Positions 1 to 5,767 of a DNA stretch of 5,875 nucleotides are shown piece by piece. The notes below the pieces were generated by a model. The model did not search any database. It was not told where the DNA came from and was given only the letters and a program-made list of their open reading frames with translations. The stretch's first letter is position 1. Each line of letters opens with the position of its first letter. The DNA lies in NCBI GenBank assembly GCA_002315275.1, contig DCGN01000093.1, positions 2,602 to 8,476 of the forward strand, in the 5' to 3' direction. Position numbers and translations under genes: made by a program. The DNA is from Clostridiales bacterium UBA1777. GTDB lineage: Bacteria > Bacillota > Clostridia > Oscillospirales > Oscillospiraceae.

Positions 1-1101
1 CCCTGTGCTTTTGCCGAGAGCCCGGATATACTGCGGGACGGCGATATCCCCGTCTCCGCGCCGTCCGCGATACTTACGGAGAAGAGCACGGGTCAGGTGC
101 TGTATGAGAAGAACGCCGATGAAGCGCTCCCTCCCGCGAGCGTGACAAAGGTGATGACCATGCTTCTCATTGCAGAGGCAATAGACAGCGGGCGGACAGC
201 TCTTTCGGACACGGTAACAGTAAGCGCACGCGCGGCATCCTTCGGCGGAAGCTGCGTATATCTCGAGGAGGGCGAGCTTATGACGGTAAGCGATATGCTC
301 AAGTGCATCGCCGTGGTTTCGGCCAACGACTGCGCAGTCGCTATGGCGGAGCATATTGCGGGCTCGGAGGAGCTTTTCGTCGAGAAGATGAATGAAAAAG
401 CAGCAGAGCTCGGGCTTACGAATACGCATTTCACAAATTGTACGGGGCTGTTTGAGGACAGCGATCACTACACCTCCGCACGCGACCTCGCAATAGTGAG
501 CCGCGAGCTTATGAAGCACGAATTTATAAAAGACTATACGACAATATGGATGGACTCCGTCAGAAACGGCGAATTTCAGCTGAGCAACACGAACAAGCTC
601 GTATATTGGTACAAGGGCTGTACGGGGCTCAAAACAGGCTACACCTCGAGCGCAATGTACTGTCTGTCCGCAACAGCCGAGAGAGACGGAGTAGAGTACA
701 TCGCAGTCATCATGCACGGCGATAGCTCCGACAGCAGAAACGCCGACGCCAAGGCGCTTCTGAATTACGCCTTCGCAAATTATACGCTCTGTTCGCTCGT
801 ACCCGATGAGCCTCTGCCGGAGGTCAACGTGGAATACGGAAGGAGCGCCGGCGTTGCCGTATCCCCTGTCGGGGATACGCAGGTGCTCATACGAAATGGC
901 ATCGGAGCTCCCGAGTACAGCATCGTGCTTCCAGAGACGATATCGGCGCCGATCACAGCCGGAGATAAGCTCGGAGAGATAGAGGTGACGATCAACGGGG
1001 AAAAGTATGCGTCGGTCGACCTTGCCGCAACGGAAAGCGTTGAGGAGATTGGCTTTTTCGGAAAGCTGAAATACCTCACAGGAAACATATTGGGTATTTA
1101 A
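1..1101 (+). CDS. D-alanyl-D-alanine carboxypeptidase, peptidase S11 (PBP5/DacF type), 5' end missing
   Basis: This is a secreted, low-molecular-weight penicillin-binding protein that removes the terminal D-Ala from peptidoglycan pentapeptides. The frame is open from base 1, so the true start lies outside the window; the GTG at 97 is internal. The first visible residues, PCAFA-ES, look like the end of a signal peptide with an AxA cleavage site, so only about 20-25 residues seem to be missing. All three active-site motifs are present (codons counted from base 1): SVTK at 47-50 (nucleophile Ser47), SAN at 107-109 and KTG at 211-213. A C-terminal PBP5_C-like beta domain follows from about codon 272. 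The tail, FFGKLKYLTGNILGI, could be a short membrane-associating helix. 366 residues are visible. dacA and dacF-type genes cannot be told apart here. pgi follows on the same strand after 91 bases, with no clear terminator between them. Confidence 0.93.
   Translation, partial: PCAFAESPDILRDGDIPVSAPSAILTEKSTGQVLYEKNADEALPPASVTKVMTMLLIAEAIDSGRTALSDTVTVSARAASFGGSCVYLEEGELMTVSDMLKCIAVVSANDCAVAMAEHIAGSEELFVEKMNEKAAELGLTNTHFTNCTGLFEDSDHYTSARDLAIVSRELMKHEFIKDYTTIWMDSVRNGEFQLSNTNKLVYWYKGCTGLKTGYTSSAMYCLSATAERDGVEYIAVIMHGDSSDSRNADAKALLNYAFANYTLCSLVPDEPLPEVNVEYGRSAGVAVSPVGDTQVLIRNGIGAPEYSIVLPETISAPITAGDKLGEIEVTINGEKYASVDLAATESVEEIGFFGKLKYLTGNILGI
858..879 (+). repeat. 9-bp perfect hairpin inside the carboxypeptidase gene
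   Basis: CGTATCCCC at 858-866 and GGGGATACG at 871-879 are perfect inverted copies with a 4-base TGTC loop. They encode part of the C-terminal domain (around VSPVGDTQV). No T-tract follows, so it is not a terminator. It may be chance or an mRNA structure with no role. Confidence 0.5.
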
Positions 1102-1127
1102 TTTCAAATTAGTTTATTCTTACAGTA

Positions 1128-1155
1128 TTGCAAATGGGGCTTTGTGGTGTATAAT
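1128..1155 (+). promoter_or_regulatory. Predicted sigma-A-type promoter of pgi
   Basis: A -35 element TTGCAA (1128-1133) and a consensus -10 TATAAT (1150-1155) are separated by 16 bases. Transcription would start near 1162, giving a leader of about 30 bases before the ATG at 1193. The promoter overlaps the region that a longer pgi reading frame would cover, so it also supports the later start. Confidence 0.75.
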
Positions 1156-1176
1156 CAAAATGCAAATAAAGCAAAC

Positions 1177-1181
1177 GGAGG
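1177..1181 (+). promoter_or_regulatory. pgi: Ribosome binding site that sets the pgi start
   Basis: GGAGG lies 11 bases before the ATG at 1193. The upstream in-frame TTG at 1142 has no such site and sits between the promoter elements. Confidence 0.75.
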
Positions 1182-1192
1182 ATATAAATCTG

Positions 1193-2470
1193 ATGATAAA
1201 AGTTGACTATTCCGGCGCAGAGCAGTTTTTCGGAAACGAAGCTCCCGATTTTGCCGCAGCAGAGAAGGCATACGATACAGTTATCAACAAGACCGGCGCC
1301 GGTTTTGATTTTACGGGTTGGGTCGACCTCCCTCAGAAAATAAAGGACGACGAGCTTGAAGCCGTCATCAAAACTGCCGAGCTTATACGCAGCCGCTCCA
1401 AGGCGCTTGTTGTTATCGGCATAGGCGGGTCTTACCTCGGCGCAAGAGGCGCTATAGAGCTTCTCCGCCCCATTCCCAAGAAGGATGATCCCCAGGTCTT
1501 TTTTGCAGGCAACGGTCTCTCCCCCGATTATCTGAACGATCTTCTCGAGCGCCTCGGCGATGTTGATTTTGACGTGAACGTTATCTCCAAGTCCGGCACA
1601 ACGCTTGAGCCCGCTGTCACCTTCAGAATCTTCCGCAAGCTCCTCGCCGAGAAATACGGCAAGGATGCCGACAGGCATATATTCGCCACCACGGATGCGC
1701 ACCGCGGTGTTCTCAAGTCTCTTGCCGATGCAAACGGCTGGCCCACATTCGTTGTTCCTGATGACGTCGGCGGCCGATACAGCGTTTTCTCCGCAGTCGG
1801 CCTTCTGCCGATGGCGGTTGCGGGAATCGACGTCCGCAAGGTGATTGACACCGCTGTTGATACGTTCAAGGCGCTTTCGGAGCGTTCCTCCGCAAATCCC
1901 GCAATGCGTTATGCCGCGGCGCGCCAGCTTCTCTATAAGAAGGGCTACGGCACAGAGATCCTCGCCTGCTACGAGCCCAGCTTCAGATTTATGGCTGAGT
2001 GGTGGAAACAGCTTTACGGCGAGAGCGAGGGCAAGGACGGCATAGGCATATTCCCCGCCTCTGTTGAGTTTACCGCCGACCTGCATTCCATGGGGCAGTA
2101 CATTCAGGCAGGCCCGCGCTTCCTTATGGAGTCCGTTGTACGCTTTGCAAAAAGCAGAAGCAGCTTCACCGTTCCGTTCGACCCCGACAACGCAGACGGG
2201 CTTAACTACGTTGCCGACAGAGATCTCGGCGAGATCTGCTCCGTTGCGGCCGACGCCGTCAAGGAAGCACACATCTCCGGCGGCGTGCCAAACATCGTGA
2301 TCGAGGTTCCCTCCAGAGACGAGGTCGGCTTCGCGCAGCTCGTTTGCTTCTTCGAGCTTGCCTGCGGAATCTCCGGATATATATCCGGCGTAAATCCCTT
2401 TGACCAGCCCGGCGTTGAGGCGTACAAGAAGAACATGTTCCGCATGCTCGGCAAACCCGGCGCAAAGTGA
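1193..2470 (+). CDS. pgi: Glucose-6-phosphate isomerase
   Basis: This cytosolic enzyme interconverts glucose-6-phosphate and fructose-6-phosphate in glycolysis and gluconeogenesis. The 425 residues are close to the roughly 450-residue Firmicute form. The sugar-phosphate binding motifs are GIGGSYLGARG (from 76) and SKSGTTLEP (from 132). The family signature GGRYSVFSAVGLLP follows in the middle, and the second signature around NPFDQPGVEAYKKNMF is near the C-terminus. By comparison with the Bacillus enzyme, the catalytic residues are Glu277 (in GESEGK), His298 (in DLHSMGQ) and Lys412 (in EAYKK); all are present. The ATG at 1193 is preferred over the TTG at 1142 because of the ribosome site, because a promoter covers the longer form, and because the extra 17 residues do not look like the family. 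It has its own promoter and terminator, so it is probably transcribed alone, possibly with read-through from the carboxypeptidase gene. Confidence 0.97.
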   Translation: MIKVDYSGAEQFFGNEAPDFAAAEKAYDTVINKTGAGFDFTGWVDLPQKIKDDELEAVIKTAELIRSRSKALVVIGIGGSYLGARGAIELLRPIPKKDDPQVFFAGNGLSPDYLNDLLERLGDVDFDVNVISKSGTTLEPAVTFRIFRKLLAEKYGKDADRHIFATTDAHRGVLKSLADANGWPTFVVPDDVGGRYSVFSAVGLLPMAVAGIDVRKVIDTAVDTFKALSERSSANPAMRYAAARQLLYKKGYGTEILACYEPSFRFMAEWWKQLYGESEGKDGIGIFPASVEFTADLHSMGQYIQAGPRFLMESVVRFAKSRSSFTVPFDPDNADGLNYVADRDLGEICSVAADAVKEAHISGGVPNIVIEVPSRDEVGFAQLVCFFELACGISGYISGVNPFDQPGVEAYKKNMFRMLGKPGAK

Positions 2471-2480
2471 TATAGATGTG

Positions 2481-2522
2481 AAAAGACCTGAGAGCTTTCA
2501 AATGTCTCTCAGGTCTTTTTTT
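2481..2522 (+). terminator. Rho-independent terminator of pgi, possibly bidirectional
   Basis: Perfect 14-bp arms (2481-2494 and 2506-2519, core GACCTGAGAG/CTCTCAGGTC) enclose an 11-base loop. They run into a T-tract at 2516-2522, 11 bases after the pgi stop. Read on the - strand, the same stem is followed by four Ts, so it may also end folD transcripts, whose stop codon is at 2532-2534. Confidence 0.92.
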
Positions 2523-2531
2523 ATCTGTGCT

Positions 2532-3407
2532 TTACGCTCTTTCTGCGGCCTCAACGGTGTGCTTGATGAGCATTGTGGAGGTTACCGCGCCGACTCCGCC
2601 GGGCACGGGCGTTATCGCTCCGACTATCGGCTCAACGGCTTCAAACACCGCATCTCCTGCCATCGCACCCTTTCCGCCCTTGGCATTTAGCTTGTCCTTA
2701 TCCCAGTTCATCGATACATCGATAACAACCTGCCCGGTCGAGACGAATTCCTCTGTGAGGCTTCCGAGCGAGCCTGCGGCAGAGATGATGATATCGGCGT
2801 TCTTTGCGTGCTCAACGAGATCGGCTGTCTTCGTGTGGCAGAGCGTAACGGTCGCATTTGCGGCGGTGAGCAGAAGAGCCACGGGCTTGCCGACTACCTG
2901 AGATCTGCCGATGACCGTGACGTTGCTTCCGGTCAGATCGACATCATAGTGGCGAAGTATCTCCATGCAGGCCTCAGCCGTGCAGGGAGCAAAGCCTCGC
3001 TTTCTGCCTAAAAGAAGCGACGCGGCGGAAGCATCCGTCATACCGTCAACGTCCTTCTCGGGAGCGACCATTGAGCATATCTCCTCCTGATAGGGCTTAA
3101 GCTGCTCGGGGAGCGGACGGAACATAAGACAGCCGTGTATGCCGCTGTCGTTATTGATTTTTTCAACCGTCGCCTTGAGCTCTTCTGCGGAAACGTCCTC
3201 TGGGAGCACGAATTTAACTATCTCAACGCCCGCAGAGGCGGCCTTCGTTTCGGCGCCCTTTTCATAGCTCAGGTCGGACGGCTTCTCGCCGCATCTGATA
3301 ATTGCGAGTCTGGGCACGATACCCTTTGCCCTGAGAGCCTCCGTTCTCTTTGACAGATCTTCAATAAGAGATGCGTTTACTTCTTTTCCTAACAATAACT
3401 TAGCCAT
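2532..3407 (-). CDS. folD: FolD-family methylenetetrahydrofolate dehydrogenase (variant active site)
   Basis: FolD normally oxidises 5,10-methylene-THF with NADP and hydrolyses methenyl-THF to 10-formyl-THF in the cytosol. The protein has 291 residues, the usual length. Recognisable parts are the KDVDG motif at 118-122, the Rossmann motif GRSQVVGKP at 167-175, ADIIISAAG, and TPVPGGVGAVT near the end. The catalytic region departs from the standard. E. coli Tyr50-x3-Lys54 corresponds here to Tyr48-x3-Ala52 (SYEKGAETK), and the QLPLP motif is FRPLP, so the Gln98 position is Phe96. The TPxG motif after the first domain is TAEA (143-146). Tyr48 and Asp121 are kept. Known mutants of the human homologue lose cyclohydrolase when the Lys or Gln is changed, so this protein may be only a dehydrogenase; that is inference. 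The ATG is preceded by AAGGAG (3415-3420), 7 bases away. It lies 22 bases after the YhhN-family gene and is probably cotranscribed with it. Confidence 0.93.
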   Translation of the reverse strand: MAKLLLGKEVNASLIEDLSKRTEALRAKGIVPRLAIIRCGEKPSDLSYEKGAETKAASAGVEIVKFVLPEDVSAEELKATVEKINNDSGIHGCLMFRPLPEQLKPYQEEICSMVAPEKDVDGMTDASAASLLLGRKRGFAPCTAEACMEILRHYDVDLTGSNVTVIGRSQVVGKPVALLLTAANATVTLCHTKTADLVEHAKNADIIISAAGSLGSLTEEFVSTGQVVIDVSMNWDKDKLNAKGGKGAMAGDAVFEAVEPIVGAITPVPGGVGAVTSTMLIKHTVEAAERA

Positions 3408-3429
3408 TGATATTCTCCTTTAAAATGAG

Positions 3430-4086
3430 TTATGCGGCGATAAGCATGAGGCCGAGAGTTATCAGAAATTCGCCGATAATATAAGTAAGCATAACGGGGA
3501 AATGATTTTTGATCCTTGTGTTTTTCTTGAAGCGGACATAGAACAGCAGCGAATCGGAGGCAAAGAACAGCGTTGCTCCGATATAGACGATAAGACCTGC
3601 CGCGTTTTTCAGCGAAAGCAGCTGAAACAGCGCGAAGCAGTTCATCGTGCCGTTAAGAAGCAGATAACCGAACATGGGGAAAAACAGTGCCTTCGGGAGG
3701 CTGCCCTTCAGTCCCTTGAAAACGAGCAGCGATGCCGCGAGATAAACGGCAGCCGCTGCGATCACGGCGGCTATCGGGAGCCCCGCGAAGGAAATATTCT
3801 GACAGTACGCAACGACAAAGCTCACATGCGAGATAACAAAAGCTACGCCGCCCGCAGCGAACCACTTAATTCCCTTAGGGATCAGAAGCACATCCCCGAG
3901 CCAGCTGAACAGAAGCGCCGCAATTACCAACCACGAGGGGGAAGCCGATGCGAAAACATACCATCCGCACAAGGCGGCAAGAATAAACGCCTTTGACTGA
4001 GCGCGAAGCTTAATATTCGATTTTAGGCTTGCATAAAGGTGTATCACCGAGCTGACAGCAAAAACAGCAAGCATTATATATTCCAT
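3430..4086 (-). CDS. YhhN/TMEM86-family membrane protein, putative lysoplasmalogenase
   Basis: This 218-residue integral membrane protein has about eight hydrophobic segments (roughly 1-19, 32-48, 51-69, 74-94, 101-123, 130-157, 162-184 and 195-217). The family's conserved acidic motifs are visible: SWLGDVLL at 61-68 (Asp65) and FFASDSLLF at 174-182 (Asp178). A TYIIGEFLITLG segment stands where the family's last conserved helix motif lies. Characterised members hydrolyse the vinyl-ether bond of lysoplasmalogens. Many anaerobic clostridia make plasmalogens, so a role in lipid turnover is plausible but not shown. The ATG at 4086 has GGAGG (4094-4098) 7 bases upstream; Met5 is a weaker alternative. 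It is the first gene of a likely two-gene unit with folD. Confidence 0.85.
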   Translation of the reverse strand: MEYIMLAVFAVSSVIHLYASLKSNIKLRAQSKAFILAALCGWYVFASASPSWLVIAALLFSWLGDVLLIPKGIKWFAAGGVAFVISHVSFVVAYCQNISFAGLPIAAVIAAAAVYLAASLLVFKGLKGSLPKALFFPMFGYLLLNGTMNCFALFQLLSLKNAAGLIVYIGATLFFASDSLLFYVRFKKNTRIKNHFPVMLTYIIGEFLITLGLMLIAA

Positions 4087-4107
4087 TCAGCGTCCTCCGC
4101 GCACATG

Positions 4108-4125
4108 ATTATCTTTTCAGATAAT
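4108..4125. repeat. 7-bp inverted repeat at the -10/start region of the yhhN promoter
   Basis: ATTATCT (4108-4114) and AGATAAT (4119-4125) flank a TTTC spacer and overlap the predicted -10 and start point. It could be an operator or a 5' leader hairpin. The arms are AT-rich and short, so chance is possible. Confidence 0.35.
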
Positions 4126-4149
4126 AACACATAACTCACGATTTTTCAA
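4121..4149 (-). promoter_or_regulatory. Predicted promoter of the yhhN-folD unit
   Basis: On the - strand, TTGAAA (4144-4149) and TATTAT (4121-4126) are 17 bases apart, and TG one base before the -10 makes it an extended -10 element. Transcription would start near 4114, about 28 bases before the ATG at 4086. Confidence 0.75.
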
Positions 4150-4213
4150 CATTCACTCATTTTAGTTTTATTCTATTAATTCTGTTACACGCTGAGGCGA
4201 AGCACTGATATTG

Positions 4214-4242
4214 AAAAGGACATCGGAAACATCCGGTGTCCT
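4214..4242 (-). terminator. Rho-independent terminator of alaX
   Basis: Seven bases after the alaX stop, 10-bp arms (4233-4242 and 4217-4226, with one G-U pair) enclose a 6-base loop. On the - strand they are followed by TTTT (4214-4217). The T-tract is short but the stem is GC-rich. Confidence 0.75.
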
Positions 4243-4248
4243 CTTATT

Positions 4249-5391
4249 TTATCCGAAGAACTTCTCTATCGTCTCTCTTGAGGCACCCGCTCTGCCTGTT
4301 ATCATCGGCGTCTTTCCGCCTCCCCTGCCGTTTATCGCGGTGTTTATATCTCTTGCCGCGGCGCGCAGATCAATGCTCCTGCTGCCTATTATATAGGTAT
4401 ATCCGTTTTCGTCATCGCCCGAAAAGACCGCCGCCATGCCCGAGCATTTTTCGACCAGCATGTTCACGAGCTCTCTGCGTGCCGTCTCATCAAGTATATT
4501 ATCAAAAACGCAGATGTTCTCGGCGCTGCCATAGCTGTCCGCAATGCGCTTTGCAAGCCCGAGGCTGAGCCCGGCAAGCCTCTCCTTGTACCTCTGCTGA
4601 TCTGCAAGGAGCCTATCTACGGCGCACGCCGTCTCATGGCGCTTTACGCTGAGGATATTGGAAACGCCAGTTACGTTCTCCTGCATGACTCTCACGGTGT
4701 CAAGCGCATCCATGCCGCACACGAGCTCAACGCGGACGCCTCCTCTGTGGCGCTGAACGGAGAGCAGCTTGATAAGCCCTATCTCGCCCGTTCTGCTGAC
4801 GTGAGGCGCACAGCAGGCACATTTGTCTATTCCCTCTATCTCGACTATGCGGACATTCTCCGTAAGGTCAAGCTTGCTTCTGTAGTGCATGGCGGAAAGC
4901 TCTTCGCTTTCGGGGAAGAAGGTTTTTATCTCGATGTTGCTTCTGACGACCTCGTTTGCTCTCTTCTCGATATCCTGCAATTCTTCCCATGACAGCTCCC
5001 CGCTGAAGTCGATAGTCATGCACTCCCTGCCCATATGGAAGCCGACATTATCAAAACCGAAGGTCGCATTCACAAGGCCCGAGACAATATGCTCTCCCGA
5101 ATGATTCTGCATTCTGCGTAGGCGCTGTTCCCTGTCTATCGCGGCCTCAAATTCAGCGCCGACGGGGAGCGGTCTGTCCGTATAATGCAGGATCTCGCCG
5201 TTTTTCTCTCTGACGTCGAGCACTCTTGCTATGCCGATAATGCCGGTATCCGCGCTCTGTCCGCCGCCCTCGGGGAAAAATGCAGTTCTGTCAAGCGTGA
5301 TGACAAAGCAGTCCTTCTCCTTCTCGCAGGATAGAACGGTCGCCTTGAATTCGGCCATATGAGAGTCTTTATAATAAAGCTTTTCAGTCAT
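4249..5391 (-). CDS. alaX: Alanyl-tRNA editing protein, long form (AlaX-L) with DHHA1 domain
   Basis: This stand-alone homologue of the AlaRS editing region is expected to hydrolyse Ser- or Gly-tRNA(Ala) in the cytosol. It has 380 residues. An N-terminal barrel carries FFPEGGGQSADTG at 38-50. The tRNA_SAD editing core has the zinc ligands His97-x3-His101 (NHSGEH) and Cys193-x3-His197 (CACCAPHV), with extra cysteines at 191 and 194. A linker that is probably helical follows at about 235-285, then a C-terminal DHHA1-like domain with the glycine-rich GRGGGK at 355-360. This length and domain order fit clostridial AlaX-L; the catalytic domain of alanyl-tRNA synthetase is absent. The start is the ATG at 5391: AAGGAG (5398-5403) lies 6 bases upstream, while the in-frame ATG at 5409 has no ribosome site. 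Its first bases, ATGACTGA, contain the stop of the upstream small gene, so translation is probably coupled. Confidence 0.93.
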   Translation of the reverse strand: MTEKLYYKDSHMAEFKATVLSCEKEKDCFVITLDRTAFFPEGGGQSADTGIIGIARVLDVREKNGEILHYTDRPLPVGAEFEAAIDREQRLRRMQNHSGEHIVSGLVNATFGFDNVGFHMGRECMTIDFSGELSWEELQDIEKRANEVVRSNIEIKTFFPESEELSAMHYRSKLDLTENVRIVEIEGIDKCACCAPHVSRTGEIGLIKLLSVQRHRGGVRVELVCGMDALDTVRVMQENVTGVSNILSVKRHETACAVDRLLADQQRYKERLAGLSLGLAKRIADSYGSAENICVFDNILDETARRELVNMLVEKCSGMAAVFSGDDENGYTYIIGSRSIDLRAAARDINTAINGRGGGKTPMITGRAGASRETIEKFFG

Positions 5392-5554
5392 CTTTATCTC
5401 CTTTGTCATTCGACCAGTCGTTCAGCACGGTCGAAAACTGCATAAGATCCGAATTGATCGGTCTGTTCGCCGTCCATGAGGCTTTTTCGGCGGCAATGCG
5501 CTTGTTTTCGGCGCATTTGTCCCTAATGCGCCGGATAATGCTTTTTTCGGCCAT
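5384..5554 (-). CDS. Small protein of unknown function, translationally coupled to alaX
   Basis: This is a 56-codon frame with its own signals. The ATG at 5554 has GGAG (5563-5566) 8 bases upstream, and a promoter lies just before it. It ends in a TGA inside ATGACTGA, overlapping the alaX start by 8 bases. The N-terminal half is basic and probably helical (MAEKSIIRRIRDKCAENKR at 1-19), the middle holds WTANRPINSD (27-36), and the tail is acidic (NDKGDKDD at 49-56). There is no signal peptide, membrane segment or zinc motif, and one cysteine at 14. I do not recognise the family. The overlap and shared promoter suggest expression with alaX. It could be a leader peptide whose translation controls alaX, but no hairpin or Ala/Ser codon run supports attenuation. 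Confidence 0.75.
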   Translation of the reverse strand: MAEKSIIRRIRDKCAENKRIAAEKASWTANRPINSDLMQFSTVLNDWSNDKGDKDD

Positions 5555-5581
5555 ATGCTTCACTCCGTTTCTTTACCGTAA

Positions 5582-5609
5582 ATAATAACACACACGGGCA
5601 AAAAAGCAA
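5582..5609 (-). promoter_or_regulatory. Predicted promoter of the small gene and alaX
   Basis: On the - strand, TTGCTT (5604-5609) and TATTAT (5582-5587) are 16 bases apart, with TG one base before the -10 (extended -10). Transcription would start near 5575, about 20 bases before the ATG at 5554. The -35 is weak, but the extended -10 compensates. Confidence 0.65.
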
Positions 5610-5620
5610 TCCCCCGTGTG
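5591..5620. repeat. 8-bp inverted repeat around the -35 element, candidate operator
   Basis: CACACGGG (5591-5598) and CCCGTGTG (5613-5620) are perfect inverted copies 22 bases centre to centre, about two helical turns. They flank the -35 element of the small gene/alaX promoter. No T-tract follows on either strand, so it does not resemble a terminator. A site for a dimeric regulator is a reasonable guess. Confidence 0.45.
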
Positions 5621-5678
5621 CCGAGAAGGCAGTTCGCGGCAGGCAGGCTTTGTATCGGTTAGGTCTGAGCATTTGAAG

Positions 5679-5700
5679 GCGTATGCAAAGAGGTATACGC
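5679..5700. repeat. Short inverted repeat upstream of the rightmost gene's promoter
   Basis: GCGTAT (5679-5684) and ATACGC (5695-5700) can pair, and the stem extends to 8 bp with one G-T pair around an AAAGAG loop. It ends 11 bases before the predicted -35 element at 5712. It may be a regulator site, but the evidence is weak. Confidence 0.3.
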
Positions 5701-5711
5701 GATAACAAGTA

Positions 5712-5740
5712 TTGCGCACAGGCACGAACGGGAATATAAT
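5712..5740 (+). promoter_or_regulatory. Predicted promoter of the rightmost gene
   Basis: TTGCGC (5712-5717) and a consensus TATAAT (5735-5740) are 17 bases apart. Transcription would start near 5747, about 20 bases before the ATG at 5768. It points away from the alaX promoter. Confidence 0.65.
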
Positions 5741-5767
5741 AATGAAAAACAACCTGCGGAGGCTCTG

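Noticed and set aside
1102..1127. Possible terminator after the carboxypeptidase (AATTT-C-AAATT)
   Set aside because: The arms are 5 bp and AT only, with a single-base loop and no GC stem; it would not form a usable hairpin.
1109..2272. 387-codon open frame on the - strand
   Set aside because: It lies antisense to pgi, whose motifs and catalytic residues are all intact. It has no family resemblance and starts within the pgi coding sequence. It is a shadow of biased codon use.
2373..2388. 16-bp perfect palindrome CCGGATATATATCCGG inside pgi
   Set aside because: It encodes the SGYISG stretch next to the conserved C-terminal signature, so it is explained by codon choice at a constrained site. 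It has no flanking signal.
3502..3996. 164-codon open frame on the + strand
   Set aside because: It is antisense to the YhhN-family membrane protein; the highly charged, repeat-poor translation matches no family and has no start signal.
5403..5585. 60-codon open frame on the + strand
   Set aside because: It is antisense to the 56-codon gene and lacks promoter and ribosome site of its own.
5523..5708. 61-codon open frame on the - strand
   Set aside because: It runs across the predicted alaX promoter and overlaps the better supported 56-codon gene in another frame. It has no ribosome site.
5621..5711. Possible tRNA, riboswitch or T-box leader in the right intergenic gap
   Set aside because: No cloverleaf, T-box or known aptamer core could be traced; only one weak inverted repeat is visible, and both leaders from the predicted starts are about 20 bases, too short for a riboswitch.
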